From: Ciona intestinalis | Lineage: Eukaryota; Chordata; Ascidiacea; Phlebobranchia; Cionidae | DNA: 64,000 nucleotides | Direction of reading: 5' to 3' | Assembly (NCBI RefSeq): GCF_000224145.3 | Contig: NC_020173.2 | Coordinates: forward strand, 2,892,499 to 2,956,498 | In this document: one piece after another, positions 39,720-49,668 of the stretch | How the letters are laid out: every line of letters begins with the position of its first letter | Numbering within the stretch: the first letter of the stretch is position 1 | Notes under the pieces: model-generated | Told to the model about the DNA's origin: nothing | The model's input: the letters and a program-made list of their open reading frames with translations, nothing else | The model's database searches: none | Position numbers and translations under genes: made by a program

Positions 39720-40151
39720 CTGTGTTACTAATATTTTAAAGAACTATTAACTTAAACGTTGTAGTTACGCGTATGCTGTGCTATACTGCGCGTGTAGGAG
39801 CCCCGTGGAAAAAGGCTTGCACCTCGTCGCGCTTTAATTGGCTTCTCCTTACGCCATAACGTTTTCATATGTCTCTTTCCAATTAACAATAGACTTGCTA
39901 TTGTAGTTATGGTAGCATACAAATGAGCTACAAATGTTGTTGCTGGTTATACTACAGCGCACCGCATCATATTAAAGTACAGCTGTATATATTGGATTGC
40001 AGCGTATAGCCTACAGACTCAGTGTTTTGCAAAACTGTAAGCGATACTCTGTGTGCATTGTACCATGAAGCTTGTGGCCGCGTGGTCTGTGCTGTGATAT
40101 CTCAGACAATATACGTATTTACCCACAAGAAGTTTACGTGTTCAGATTGGA
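39720..40151. other. Spacer between SDR-I and SDR-J
   Basis: No gene seen. About 40030-40150 resembles the SDR-I 5' flank (37620-37740) and is probably the duplicated promoter of SDR-J. Confidence 0.5.
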
Positions 40152-42712
40152 ATGTCAGCGGCTAAAGTTGTAGTTCTTAAATCAAGTTGTAGGAGCTAGG
40201 GTTTAGCTCGAACGCGGCTGCAGTTTTAGCCGTATAAGGAATAAGCGACTGATGTCTATAACTTAATTAATGCTCTCCACTTGATGAATATATACAGATG
40301 TATTGACGATAACGCAAATCAGAAACGATAGCCAGATTCCAACAATAACCAAAATAACAGCCACAGCAACCAGATAGAGCCAAAAAGATCCACAGAGACA
40401 GAGAGCCAGAGAGAGAGATTAAAAAACAGTTATGTTCAGTCGCTAACAAATAAAACATTGTTAATAGCTGAACACATAATAACTAAATCTTAAACAGTTA
40501 CGCTAAATTGCGATGCTAACAGAACCATGCAAGAACCTATACTGAAACGCAGACTAGAGAGACGGCGTTCGCATAACGAAGACAGGAGAAAGGCAATTAA
40601 TAAGCCAGTCAGACGGTGGCGCTAGACAGTCAGTAAAATAGTAATTGTTGGAGTTAACACAGGTAAAGGCGTAAACTGCATATGAATAGAAGTTCAACTA
40701 GTTAATAAGAACGTATTGTTCAAATAGTATGGCAGACTTTAACGTTTATGTATTAGATTTGGCAAACTAAAACGATGTATTGCGTCTTATCGGAAATCAG
40801 ATTCGTGCAGACGTTTATCACGAAACTTAAATGTGTAAGAGTTTTTTGGGTGTTTACTTTTAATTAATCTGAATATCGCTTCAGTTCTATTACATCTGTA
40901 TTTAGTTTTCATTCTTTCAGTGTTTCCCAACAGGTAGCTCGAGGGGGCTGGGTGCGGAAACTGCCAAAGGATTTGCAAAGGAAGGAGCCTCATTGTGCAT
41001 CACTGGGTTACCATCCCAGAAAGATGAATTGGCAGAAGTTGCGAAAGTTTGCAAAGAAAATGGATCTCCGCATGTAAGTACAACGACTCCATGAAACTTG
41101 TGTTTGTTCAATAACTTTACTTCAGGTATTGGAAGTAGCAGCTAATCTAAGAAAACAAGAAGATATGGATTTGTTGATGAATGAAACGATCAAGACGTTT
41201 GGACAACTTGATGTCTTGGTTAACAACGCAGGAATCTTTATGGCTGTTGATTTAGAAGGGGTAAGTATTTTATTATATACGCTATATACGAAGGCACGTA
41301 CATGTATATATTCGTGTTTTGTATATGCGCCCTAGTTAAAGGTTTATGTTATTTATGATACTGGTTTTACAACTGCAGTACACCAGTGAGGTTTTTGACA
41401 ACATATTTGGCGTCAATGTTAAAGCGCCGATATATCTAACCAAGCTTGCTAAGCCTCATCTCAGCAAAACTAAAGGTAAAGTTCATGAGAGTAATATTTA
41501 ACTTGTGTTTAAACTGCGTTTTACATCAGCAATTTAACATTTTCCCTAAATGCTTTATCCATAGCGTGTTTTAACGACTGTTGTTTTTATTTCCGGCTTG
41601 TTAGTTGTTAAAATAAGGTATTCGTTATAATGAATGAAGATATAAAGTAGGTTGAGGTAAGAAGGTCCATGTTTTTCTATATTTCTCGTCCCAACTTGTA
41701 GTCAACAAAAAATAAAGAATCATAAAGTCGTATCCTCAAGACTCCAATTGACTAAATATTAATTGTTCAAAACACGATCAGGTATTTTGATATCATGGTA
41801 AAGATGCGCCGTCTTCCCCGACAGTAGTATAACATACGCTGGCGGTGCCCGCCTTATTCTACAGTAATATATAAATTCATGTTTGTCCCATAGGTAACAT
41901 CGTCAACATGTGCAGTATTGCACGCAAGAACTATGTACCTACCAGATTACTGTATGGAATGACAAAAGCATCAATCGCATATTTAACTAAAACGACTGCA
42001 GCAGGTACAACCATATATTGTGTACGAACATCTCATTTATTTTACGACAGGTTTCTACTTTATAGAGAGACGATATCAAGAAGCATAAATATAACATATT
42101 GTAAACATCATCCGCTGACGTAATTATGTGATAAAGGTATACCGTCTTTCCCCACCTTACAACATTTATTTTTTTCATTCCAGATTACGCTACGGACGGT
42201 ATTCGGTGTAATGCTGTATGGTGAGTTTTTAATTGTAATTGAGAAACAGTGGGATATAAGATGGATACCATCAGCACATGCTATCTTACGTTTGTAAATC
42301 GTCCTTTGAAAAGTAGCCTTTAATTTAAATGCACAGACCGAAATTCCCGGTTCCTTGGGCGTAGTATTTTATATAGAATAGACTCAATAGAGTAGGTCCT
42401 TTTTACCACCAAAAAAAGTCAAAGAAAATGAAACAGTAACCATCTTTCCCCCTCCCACCACTTTTGTTTTATAACCGCACATTAATCTTTTACAGTCCAA
42501 GCGTTATGGCTACCCAGATATTTGACAGTTCATACGACAAAGAACATATTGAAGATTATCTAAAGAACACCACCACAAAACTACGTGGTCGTCTGTTGCA
42601 AACAAATGAAGTTTCGGATCTCATAAGGTTCCTTGCTTCAGATAAGGCGACCATGATCACTGGAGAGTTGATTACTATTGACGGGGGATTTTTGTTGTCA
42701 AAACTTTCTTAA
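40152..42712 (+). CDS. SDR-J: SDR gene with a disrupted first exon
   Basis: Exons 2-7 are intact: 40934-41073, 41126-41260, 41379-41475, 41894-42004, 42184-42220, 42496-42712. They encode SSRGLG, VNNAGIFMAVDLEG, YTSEVFDNIFGVN, NIVNMCSIA, YGMTK and C-terminus LSKLS. Exon 1 is the problem. An ATG-bearing homologue of the SDR-I start (MSAAKVVVL) begins at 40152 but loses similarity and any donor after about 29 bases. A matching donor half (AACACAGGTAAAGGCG) reappears near 40655. About 470 foreign bases lie between. The gene may be dead at its start or may use another first exon. Confidence 0.75.
40181..40650. other. Insertion splitting SDR-J exon 1
   Basis: Foreign sequence relative to SDR-I. 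At about 40213-40260 the string GGCTGCAGTTTTAGCC...AATAAGCGACTGATG matches the antisense of an SDR exon-5 3' end (compare plus-strand 26137-26180), so the insert carries an inverted SDR fragment. The remainder, including a GA-rich patch near 40390, is not recognised. Confidence 0.55.
41641..41832 (-). mobile_element. Cimi-1-like MITE, SDR-J intron 4
   Basis: TAAAGTAGGTTGAGGTAAGA left and CCGTCTTCCCCGACAGTAGT right, with AATTGTTCAAAACACGATCA between. Confidence 0.75.
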
Positions 42713-43655
42713 AATTCCGAGTAATGGTGACAGTTATAAGGTAACTTCCAAAATTAAAAATTCGAGTAAATTTTAGACAACTGATGCGTTTGCTAAAATA
42801 CTGCTTTATGCAAGTATTTGCAGTATTCAAGATGATATCGCATAGTTGCTATACGGTATTTCTTATTATAATCAAGAATTACCAGTTTCAAAGAGATCAA
42901 TTTGCATTGACATCCTCCCCGCACAACTATAAAATTTGCCGAATCTTGTTTTAAATTGTGGCAAATGACTACCCTTAGTGAGATTTGAACCTGGTCTTCT
43001 CAATACAAGCATGTGGTTCCCTGCTGGACATTTCAAGACCTCAAGAAAAAGTCAAAATCTTGCACCTCGCGCTTTCATTCTCGGCACGCAATTACGCCGT
43101 TTGAGTCTTGCGCCAATTATCAGTAAATTCACATTGCTGTAATGGTATAGTATGTGAGGTGTGGTTTATATTGGCCTGTTGCGCCATGCTAGGAAGTTTT
43201 GTTTTTGAGATCAAGTGTTTAATAGCATAAAGCGGATTTTGTTTTGTTTTTAAGTTCGGAGGCCAATAGTCAATTAAATGTTGTATTGATTAAATATGAA
43301 ATGTTTTAAGAAGTCGCATACCTATTTAATGTAGTTAATATGAAACGTACTATGGCTATGCAGCAAAAGCAGTGGTTCCGAAATTTGGTACGCGTGTGAC
43401 ACAGATTGTCTACTAACATTAAAGATAAGTGAGTGCATGTTAAACAAGTAGTAGAATATGGTATAGAAAATCCAACTTTAAACCTAACAATGTAGCTCTT
43501 ATATGCACGTACGAAGCACTATGCATATCTCAACAATAAAATGCAAGTACCATTGAGCTATGTGGTGTTCAGCAAGCAATATCATCACTGATTGCCTATT
43601 TACATCGGAAACGAAACTCCAATATTAATTACACGGTAATTTTTGTATGAGTTGA
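42713..43655. other. Intergenic between SDR-J and the carboxypeptidase
   Basis: No gene seen. 42960-43030 contains a minus-strand tRNA-like SINE fragment. Confidence 0.5.
42960..43030 (-). mobile_element. tRNA-derived SINE fragment
   Basis: On the minus strand a box-B-like CCAGGTTCAAATCTCACT follows CCACATGCTTGTATTGAG, the arrangement of a tRNA anticodon-to-T arm. The acceptor-stem pairing is not convincing, so I call it SINE rather than tRNA. Confidence 0.4.
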
Positions 43656-43661
43656 TTTATT
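43656..43661 (-). terminator. Poly(A) signal of the carboxypeptidase
   Basis: TTTATT on plus (AATAAA on minus) about 45 bases after the stop codon at 43704. Confidence 0.6.
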
Positions 43662-43703
43662 TTATTTTCCCAATTACATTACGTTTTGCATTATCAGTGA
43701 TAT

Positions 43704-46700
43704 TTAGTTGCACTGTCCGCTGGCAACAGCTTGAGCCATGACCAAGAATGCCTGGTAGCTTTCCTCGGCTGTTGGCCTGATAAGTCTAAAATATTGCGTA
43801 TGGTTATATTGGGAACCAAAATGAAACTATTGTTAATATTGGTATTTATATTATTTCACTCTTTTCACATTAAACGTCATCAAGATATTATATTTCTTTG
43901 TGTGGCTTATACGTCTCATGCACACTGTCAAGTTATAAAATGGCGGTTGCCTTTTTATACCAGACATAGGTTGTGTATTTATACAACTCATGCTCACTGT
44001 CAAGTTATAACATCGGTATCTTCTTATACACCAAACACACATTGTGTATTCATACAACCCATGCTTGCTGTCGAGTTTATTACACATGTGTATTGGTCTA
44101 CCTTGCTCACAAATCGTTTACCTTTCTGGGAGAACGAAGCCGTATCTTCCAGTATCACGAAGTTCTGTAGCGAATGTACATTTGATTCCACTACCATCGT
44201 AGAAATAGTCAGCTGTGCTGCCTGATGCGACGTCTATGTGGATATAATAAATAACGTTGCAGTTTTACGCGCCTAAGAGATCTAATACCAGAGATTCGAA
44301 ATTATGTAATGATTCAAATAAAAAAATATTGCAAAAAAATTTAAAGAAGATTTATTAAAAAAATAAATCTCGGTTTAAAGTGTCTCGTAACTGCCGGAAC
44401 GCCGTCTCCCGTATGATAGAATTCTAATTTAACTACATAGAATACTAATTTTAATACAACTTACAGATAGTTGTGGAGATTTGTCCAGCTTCGTAAATCA
44501 TACCATGTGTTGCTTGGATTGCAGCAACGCTGTCTTGTGCGATAGAGTTCTGCAAAAAATGTAAGTTAAGTTAATCGACTCTGGCTTAAATTCAAAATGT
44601 TCTGGCAAGCCTTTCCGAATATCTTAGAAAATCGCTTGTGTGTCGGTTTTTATTAGAAGTTCAATTCGTATTGCGTGTATTGACAAAAACATATGATTTT
44701 AAATTACATGTACCTGTAAATTGCACTTTTAAACAAATTACAAGTATAGGGAGGTTGTTCATACTAGGTGACAAGCCTCTTCTACCAAATTTCAACTTTT
44801 ATTTTTATAGTTGATGTCCTTGTCGAGGACTTGATATTCAAACCAGATTTGGTTCATTACTCCAAAATGTTACTAAACAATCACGCTATTATATATATTA
44901 GAGTGGGGGGAAATGGGACACCTTTTCATTCTATTTTCCTGTCCCATTTGTTAGTAAACAAAAAACATTCAAAGAACTATTAAGCCGTTTTTTTTCACGA
45001 CTCCCATAGACTGTTGTTGATTATTTAAAACACGATATGAATATTATGTGCTCAAGGTGTCCATTCTTACACCACAGTTCTATACAAGTAACCAACATTA
45101 GCGTATACAAGTAATATTACTTACCATGGTAAGGAAGTTTGCTGGTTTGCTGGTGGTGTAACCGTATGGGAACATCCACAATTGACTGTATGAGTGAACA
45201 TCAACGTACATTTTGACGTCAGTAAGACCCTCAACAAAGTTCTTCTGGGCTAAAGTACATGGCTGCAAAGTAACATTGTGTAAGTTACATAAAAGTCATG
45301 AATTTATTGTTAAACGTGTCTTATTTATTCTCGCATGGCAGAGCAACGACATTGGTTATAATACAGGTGTTCGGTTTCATACACCTCGTTCCCGGTTCCT
45401 TTTTTTTTATATTTTATATGGGTGGGGTCTGCATGTCATGAGACCTAGGATTTAGGGTCAGGATTAGCCCATTATCCCAGCAGTAGCCTAATGCTCGTGT
45501 CCGCTTACGAAATAACACTTACTCTACAAATATATCCCTACCTCTGAGAAAGGTGCTGGGCCACAGTAGGTATCACTGCATGGACTGGTACTTGAGCCAG
45601 GTCCTGCATTCAAGTAAGGAATTAGTAAAACTTTAAACTATTGGTAACGAAAGTCAAAGCAACATTTTGACTCCTAAATTCGTACTGAACGTGATTTGAA
45701 TGCATGAATGAATGAATGAATGAATGAATGAATGAATGAATGAATGAATGAATGAATGAATGAATGAATGAAAGAATGAACTAATGGGTGTATAAAACTG
45801 GCATTTTATTCTAATTTTATGTCATTTTATACTAGAGACGTTGAATTAACCCAGCAATACCAAACAATACATGGGACATCACAACTCACCGCAATGGTTA
45901 GCATCCCAGTTCCTGTTGGGGTCAACACCTACGCAAAACCCGCCGTGTGTGCTTCTTGTCTTTCTCCACATACGGTCCTAAGTTATTGAAACTTTATACA
46001 TTATTGTTCATAATGCAGATGCATCAATACCACGGTTTACTTTTCATTCTACACACCCCTTAAGTCCGTAAAATATATACAATGCTTCTGACACAGTATA
46101 TTTTTTAACCTTTCATGGTTTGTGAGCCCTTTAGAGACGCTATGACGCTGATCCGCCAATACAACACCAACATCAATTTTACCATGTTTACACATGTTAC
46201 TTTAATCATTACTTTGTAAAAATCGGCCTCTAAACAAAAAAGGCTGTGGGCGGAGTTCTGTAAAAATACCTACTGCTGTAGGAAAAGGGGAACTTACATT
46301 TGTCCAGGTGTAGGCGTAACCGTCTGGGTTGGAAGATGGGATGAAAACGAAGTCAACATCTTGCAACACACTTGGTGGGGAGTCGACAAGCTGTAAAACA
46401 AGTACAGGTCAGTTAAGTTTTAATGCAGTATTTTTTGTTGCTAGACATACGTTGTGCAATCATAAACCACATGATCACTGTCAAGTTACAACATGGGTGT
46501 CCTCTTATATCCCAGACACACATGGTGTATTGGTACCCCTCATGCTCACTGTCAAGTAAGATGTACATAGGCGCTTACCCATTGAGCTGAATACATACAA
46601 GTAGCTGGAGTAACCCATTCTCTGGCGTGGATTCCACAGTTAATCACGAATTTTGGCTTTCCTGGTCCACTGCTGATCTACAGTGAAATTGAAATGGATA

Positions 46701-48597
46701 TTTAATTTTGTGCTGCGATAATTATACCTAAAACTAACGATGTCAATTTAAAAGACTGTTTCAGTTTATATACATTAGGTTGGGGTTAGATGGTCCATCT
46801 TCTAATTTGCTTTGTTTGTCGTCCGATTTAGTGGTTAACAAAAATATTTACAGAATAATATACTACCGTATATCCTCGCGACTCTAAAAACGTTGTTAAT
46901 TAACTTTTAAAAACACTATTACGAAATATGGGGTATTGTCTTTCCTAATCGTGTTTTTGTGGCTGTCATCTTGTTTTAAAGTATTACAACCCAGGAAATA
47001 TGGACAAATTATTTGCGAACCGTGTTCGTCTCACCCCACATTATTATAAGCTAGGCCATCTCACCGTTAGAGCTTTAAATTGTCGTCCTTCAAATGAAGT
47101 ACCAACAACATCTGCTGTTGCCAGGCTGGAGTAAGCTGTTGCGAAGTCGTCGATCCATTGTTGGATCTGGAATGCAATTCAAAAATTGTAACCCGATAAT
47201 TAAGCTAAATATAGGTAGCATGCTGCATGCTCGTAGGTGTAGCAAATGTATGCACATTCCAACAAGCTAGAAAACTGTAAGCTCAAAAACGGGCACAGTT
47301 TTAGAAAATAAGATTATTTTTTAAACTTTGCGGCCATCTTACCGTGTATAAGAAACAACGCTGCCAATAGTTTAGTTGTATTTCTTACAAATTTGATGTG
47401 CATGACCTAGTCATCACTACTAGTGTATTATGACTATTTTTTTTAGTAAATAACAATATATCTTTTAATTTTCTTATATTTCTGCACCAAAAGAACTAAT
47501 TGTGACATTACCTCTTCATATGTGTGGTAGACCTCGTAGTCGAATGAAGCAAGGTCTCTGCTGGTTGGACGGTGTGGTCCACGTTCGGCTTCTACGGCAG
47601 CTTGGAGATCTTCAATAAAGATGCTGTAGTCAACTCTGAAGGTGAAGAATTGTTTTCGTTATGGTGTGTGGCTATTGTGGTCATGGGCTTACTGCTATAG
47701 TATCTTCGTTGTTTTAAAAAAAAATCAAACACTAAAAAATTCGCATATTGGTAACGTGTGCATGAAATGTATGATATAATACACCCGTGTTGTAAGGACT
47801 GTCTTTACTCTAATGATACTGGATCGAGTTAACGTGACGTATTTAAGGTTGAATCTTTGTCACCCTTACCTGAACCTAGTCAGAGCAACTTTGAAAGCGG
47901 TGATGTCTTTGGCGGAAACATGAATGTCAATTGGTCGGTTCATGCCACGGACATCACTCCAGAAGTCCAACTATTATGAAATGATAATCTTGCGTTAGCG
48001 GTATATTTTCTATCTTTTCGCTGTGAGATATTGAGGTTTAGCCTTATAGGTTTTCTACTGATTTGGCAGCTAATTTATTTTATCATGCAACCTATTAACG
48101 CTTTTTTTTCGTAGACCGCCATCTACGTCATAGGCAAGAACTGACGTCATACTTACGTCATAGATTGTAGAAAGGTGTTCAATGGTAGTGATTTGGTCTT
48201 CACGTACTGGAGTAATACGAAGAACTTGGTCACTGTGGAAATGATGTATGATTACAATTCATGATTATACAGTTTATGGTATGGTTGGGGTAAAATGGTC
48301 GATACATCCTTTAGATATAAGCTTTACAGGGGACCGTCCTATAGAATTAGGTTGGGCTTCGTCTTTAGGTGAAAAATACGCGTTCCGAAAGCGTTGGTCA
48401 TTGAATTCCAGCCGTCTACTACACCGCAAACTGCCCACACCCTATTTATGAGCTACAGTATTGCGGTCTGCGGCAGTACACACACAGTCAATACGCACAG
48501 TAGTATATACACATTGGCTAAATAATACTTACCCGTGGTAGGTGCGCCTTGCGGCCACAGTAGCAACGATAAAACAAAGTAAGATACGAAGTTGCAT
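43704..48597 (-). CDS. Secreted metallocarboxypeptidase, M14 (CPA/CPB) family
   Basis: Zinc exopeptidase removing C-terminal residues, probably digestive. Exons (minus): 48597-48533, 48232-48157, 47970-47870, 47635-47512, 47166-47065, 46677-46579, 46390-46298, 45977-45890, 45603-45542, 45262-45125, 44549-44465, 44233-44122, 43785-43704; 1227 nt, 408 aa. Signal peptide [16 protein letters not shown], then an activation domain to about residue 107. Catalytic domain: zinc ligands H173, E176 (HARE) and H293 (DVHSYSQ); substrate-binding R in NDRMWRKTR and NR in DPNRNWDA; Tyr345 (bovine Tyr248); general base Glu368 in [11 protein letters not shown] (bovine Glu270). The bovine-255 specificity position is Ala352, not the Asp of CPB or Ile of CPA. 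A TATA box lies about 50 bases upstream of the ATG. Confidence 0.95.
43905..44095 (+). repeat. ~70-bp minisatellite units overlapping the carboxypeptidase 3' region
   Basis: Three units with CATGCTCACTGTCAAGTTA, TTCTTATACA and AAACACACAT, like those at 18.65 kb. They lie in the last carboxypeptidase intron. Confidence 0.8.
44893..45083 (-). mobile_element. Cimi-1-like MITE, carboxypeptidase intron 10
   Basis: TTAGAGTGGGGGGAAATGGG left; AAGGTGTCCATTCTTACACC right; flanks TATATATA and TATACA. Confidence 0.85.
45701..45780. repeat. (TGAA)n microsatellite
   Basis: About 19 near-perfect TGAA units in a carboxypeptidase intron; interrupted only at the right end. Confidence 0.97.
46437..46562 (+). 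repeat. ~70-bp minisatellite units (two copies), carboxypeptidase intron
   Basis: Two units with CATGATCACTGTCAAGTTAC and CATGCTCACTGTCAAGTAAG cores; same family as 18.65 kb. Confidence 0.75.
46768..47049 (-). mobile_element. Degraded Cimi-1-like MITE, longer than usual
   Basis: Left TTAGGTTGGGGTTAGATGG, right CGTCTCACCCCACATTATTA, internal TTTACAGAATAATATACTAC. Roughly 90 bases longer than other copies, as though it had gained an insertion or two copies had merged. Confidence 0.65.
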
Positions 48598-48645
48598 TTT
48601 CCTGGATTGGTTTTATGCAATGAAACTGTGGCCCGTTGAGAACGG

Positions 48646-48653
48646 TATTTATA
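48646..48653 (-). promoter_or_regulatory. TATA box of the carboxypeptidase gene
   Basis: TATAAATA on the minus strand, about 50 bases before the start codon, which leaves room for a 5'UTR of roughly 20 bases. Confidence 0.6.
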
Positions 48654-49013
48654 CTTTATTAATCGTGTTATGGGAAACCACAGGTGTTGCGACGTATCTA
48701 AGTTTATATTTGGCCTGACTGAATTAGTTTGTAGTAAATATTATGCCAGCAGGCTACCAGATGTTATTTTCCCGAGTAGTTTATGTTGGTTCTGTTGACT
48801 TGACTTTTTGACCGTACGTTAGCGCTGCAAATGCAGCGGCATTAGTGAAGCCACTTTTCTTACCTTATAACTATAGCTTATTAATAGCCATATATGTATT
48901 ATATAACATGTCTTTGGTCAATGGGAGGTTTATTCCTTTGTTAGTTCGTAAAATATACCGCAGGCATTATTACAGTTTTTAAGTTTAAATCAAGTATACA
49001 TTACTTCTTCACC
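48654..49013. other. Intergenic between divergent genes
   Basis: Upstream of both the carboxypeptidase and the plus-strand small ORF at 49017. No gene seen. Confidence 0.5.
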
Positions 49014-49016
49014 AGG

Positions 49017-49229
49017 ATGGCTGCACTAATTCGGCAATTCGTCATACCCGTGCCCTTATTGGCATTTGTAGCATATACGAATATACGACTTAGTGGGCAG
49101 GTATTCTTTCATATTGATAAATTGACAATGTTAGCTCTTTGTACATTGCAGGAAATACGGGAGTACAAATCTGAAGGCGACATATGCACAATGTTTGCTA
49201 TGCTTACCGCAATCGACACTGCATGTTGA
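49017..49229 (+). CDS. Putative small membrane protein (unrecognised)
   Basis: ATG directly after a pyrimidine-rich acceptor-like TTCTTCACCAGG. The frame opens MAALIRQFVIPVPLLAFVAY, a hydrophobic helix, and either reads through to a stop at 49227-49229 (70 aa) or splices out a 51-base GT...AG intron (49101-49151) in frame (53 aa, ...NIRLSGQEIREYKSEGD...). AATAAA follows at 49325-49330. I do not recognise the family. The short hydrophobic N-terminus resembles single-span mitochondrial or ER microproteins. Could be chance. Confidence 0.4.
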   Translation: MAALIRQFVIPVPLLAFVAYTNIRLSGQVFFHIDKLTMLALCTLQEIREYKSEGDICTMFAMLTAIDTAC

Positions 49230-49324
49230 ACAGAGTCGGTACACGTGTTGAAACCCGGAGTCTAATGGGTAAAGATTAGGTTCTCAGGTTCATTGCATAA
49301 ACATAATTTTTTTTTGCTGTTTAA

Positions 49325-49330
49325 AATAAA
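49325..49330 (+). terminator. Poly(A) signal after the small ORF
   Basis: AATAAA about 100 bases after the stop of the 49017 ORF and 335 bases before the acceptor of the next gene. Confidence 0.45.
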
Positions 49331-49660
49331 CACAAATCAAATCTTTATTTCTAACTGCCAATTTAAAGTAAATGGTATTCATTGTGGCCAAAAGTGTATT
49401 AATCAAATTGTACATTTACGATTACATAAGCAAATATAAGACTTTTGCTGGATCGGATTAGAGTCGTATAAGCACCTTTCTGTGGCTCTGATCGGACTAG
49501 ATCGGAGTTTGTAGTCTGGACTCTGGAGAATACAAATACATATATAAATACGATTACTTACGTGCCCAACCAAAAATTCCAGCATGTCCCATTTCAAAGA
49601 ATTGGTATTTACTGAGTTTTTGCAAATCGTTGCAAATCTTGCCTATTTTGTTTATTATCT

Positions 49661-49668
49661 GCAGTGGT
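49661..49668 (+). promoter_or_regulatory. Acceptor 4 nt upstream of the CHP-like start
   Basis: TTTATTATCTGCAG then TGGT and ATG. Either a 5'UTR intron end or a spliced-leader trans-splice site. Confidence 0.45.

Noticed and set aside
24958-41111. Recurrent ~64-71-residue open frames starting MNKHKFHG(I/V)VVFTCGDPFS-, antisense to SDR genes at several loci
   Set aside because: They are antisense to exon 2 plus intron 2 of the SDR genes and recur only because that tract is conserved between copies; the sense strand encodes the canonical SDR motifs.
42330-42465. Additional MITE in SDR-J intron 6
   Set aside because: Only scattered short matches (GAGTAGGTCC, CATCTTTCCCCCTCCCACCA); too little to call a copy with limits.
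42960-43030. A functional tRNA gene
   Set aside because: Box-B-like sequence is present but I cannot form a full acceptor stem and anticodon arm; a SINE fragment fits better.
43731-44225. 164-residue plus-strand open frame
   Set aside because: It runs antisense across the last carboxypeptidase exons and through the minisatellite, whose repeated units produce the recurring residue pattern.
47095-48240. Clusters of TGACGTCA-like motifs as a regulatory module
   Set aside because: Such motifs recur throughout the window (for example 56.9-57.1 kb and 60.3-60.5 kb) in introns and exons alike, so I could not tie them to one promoter.
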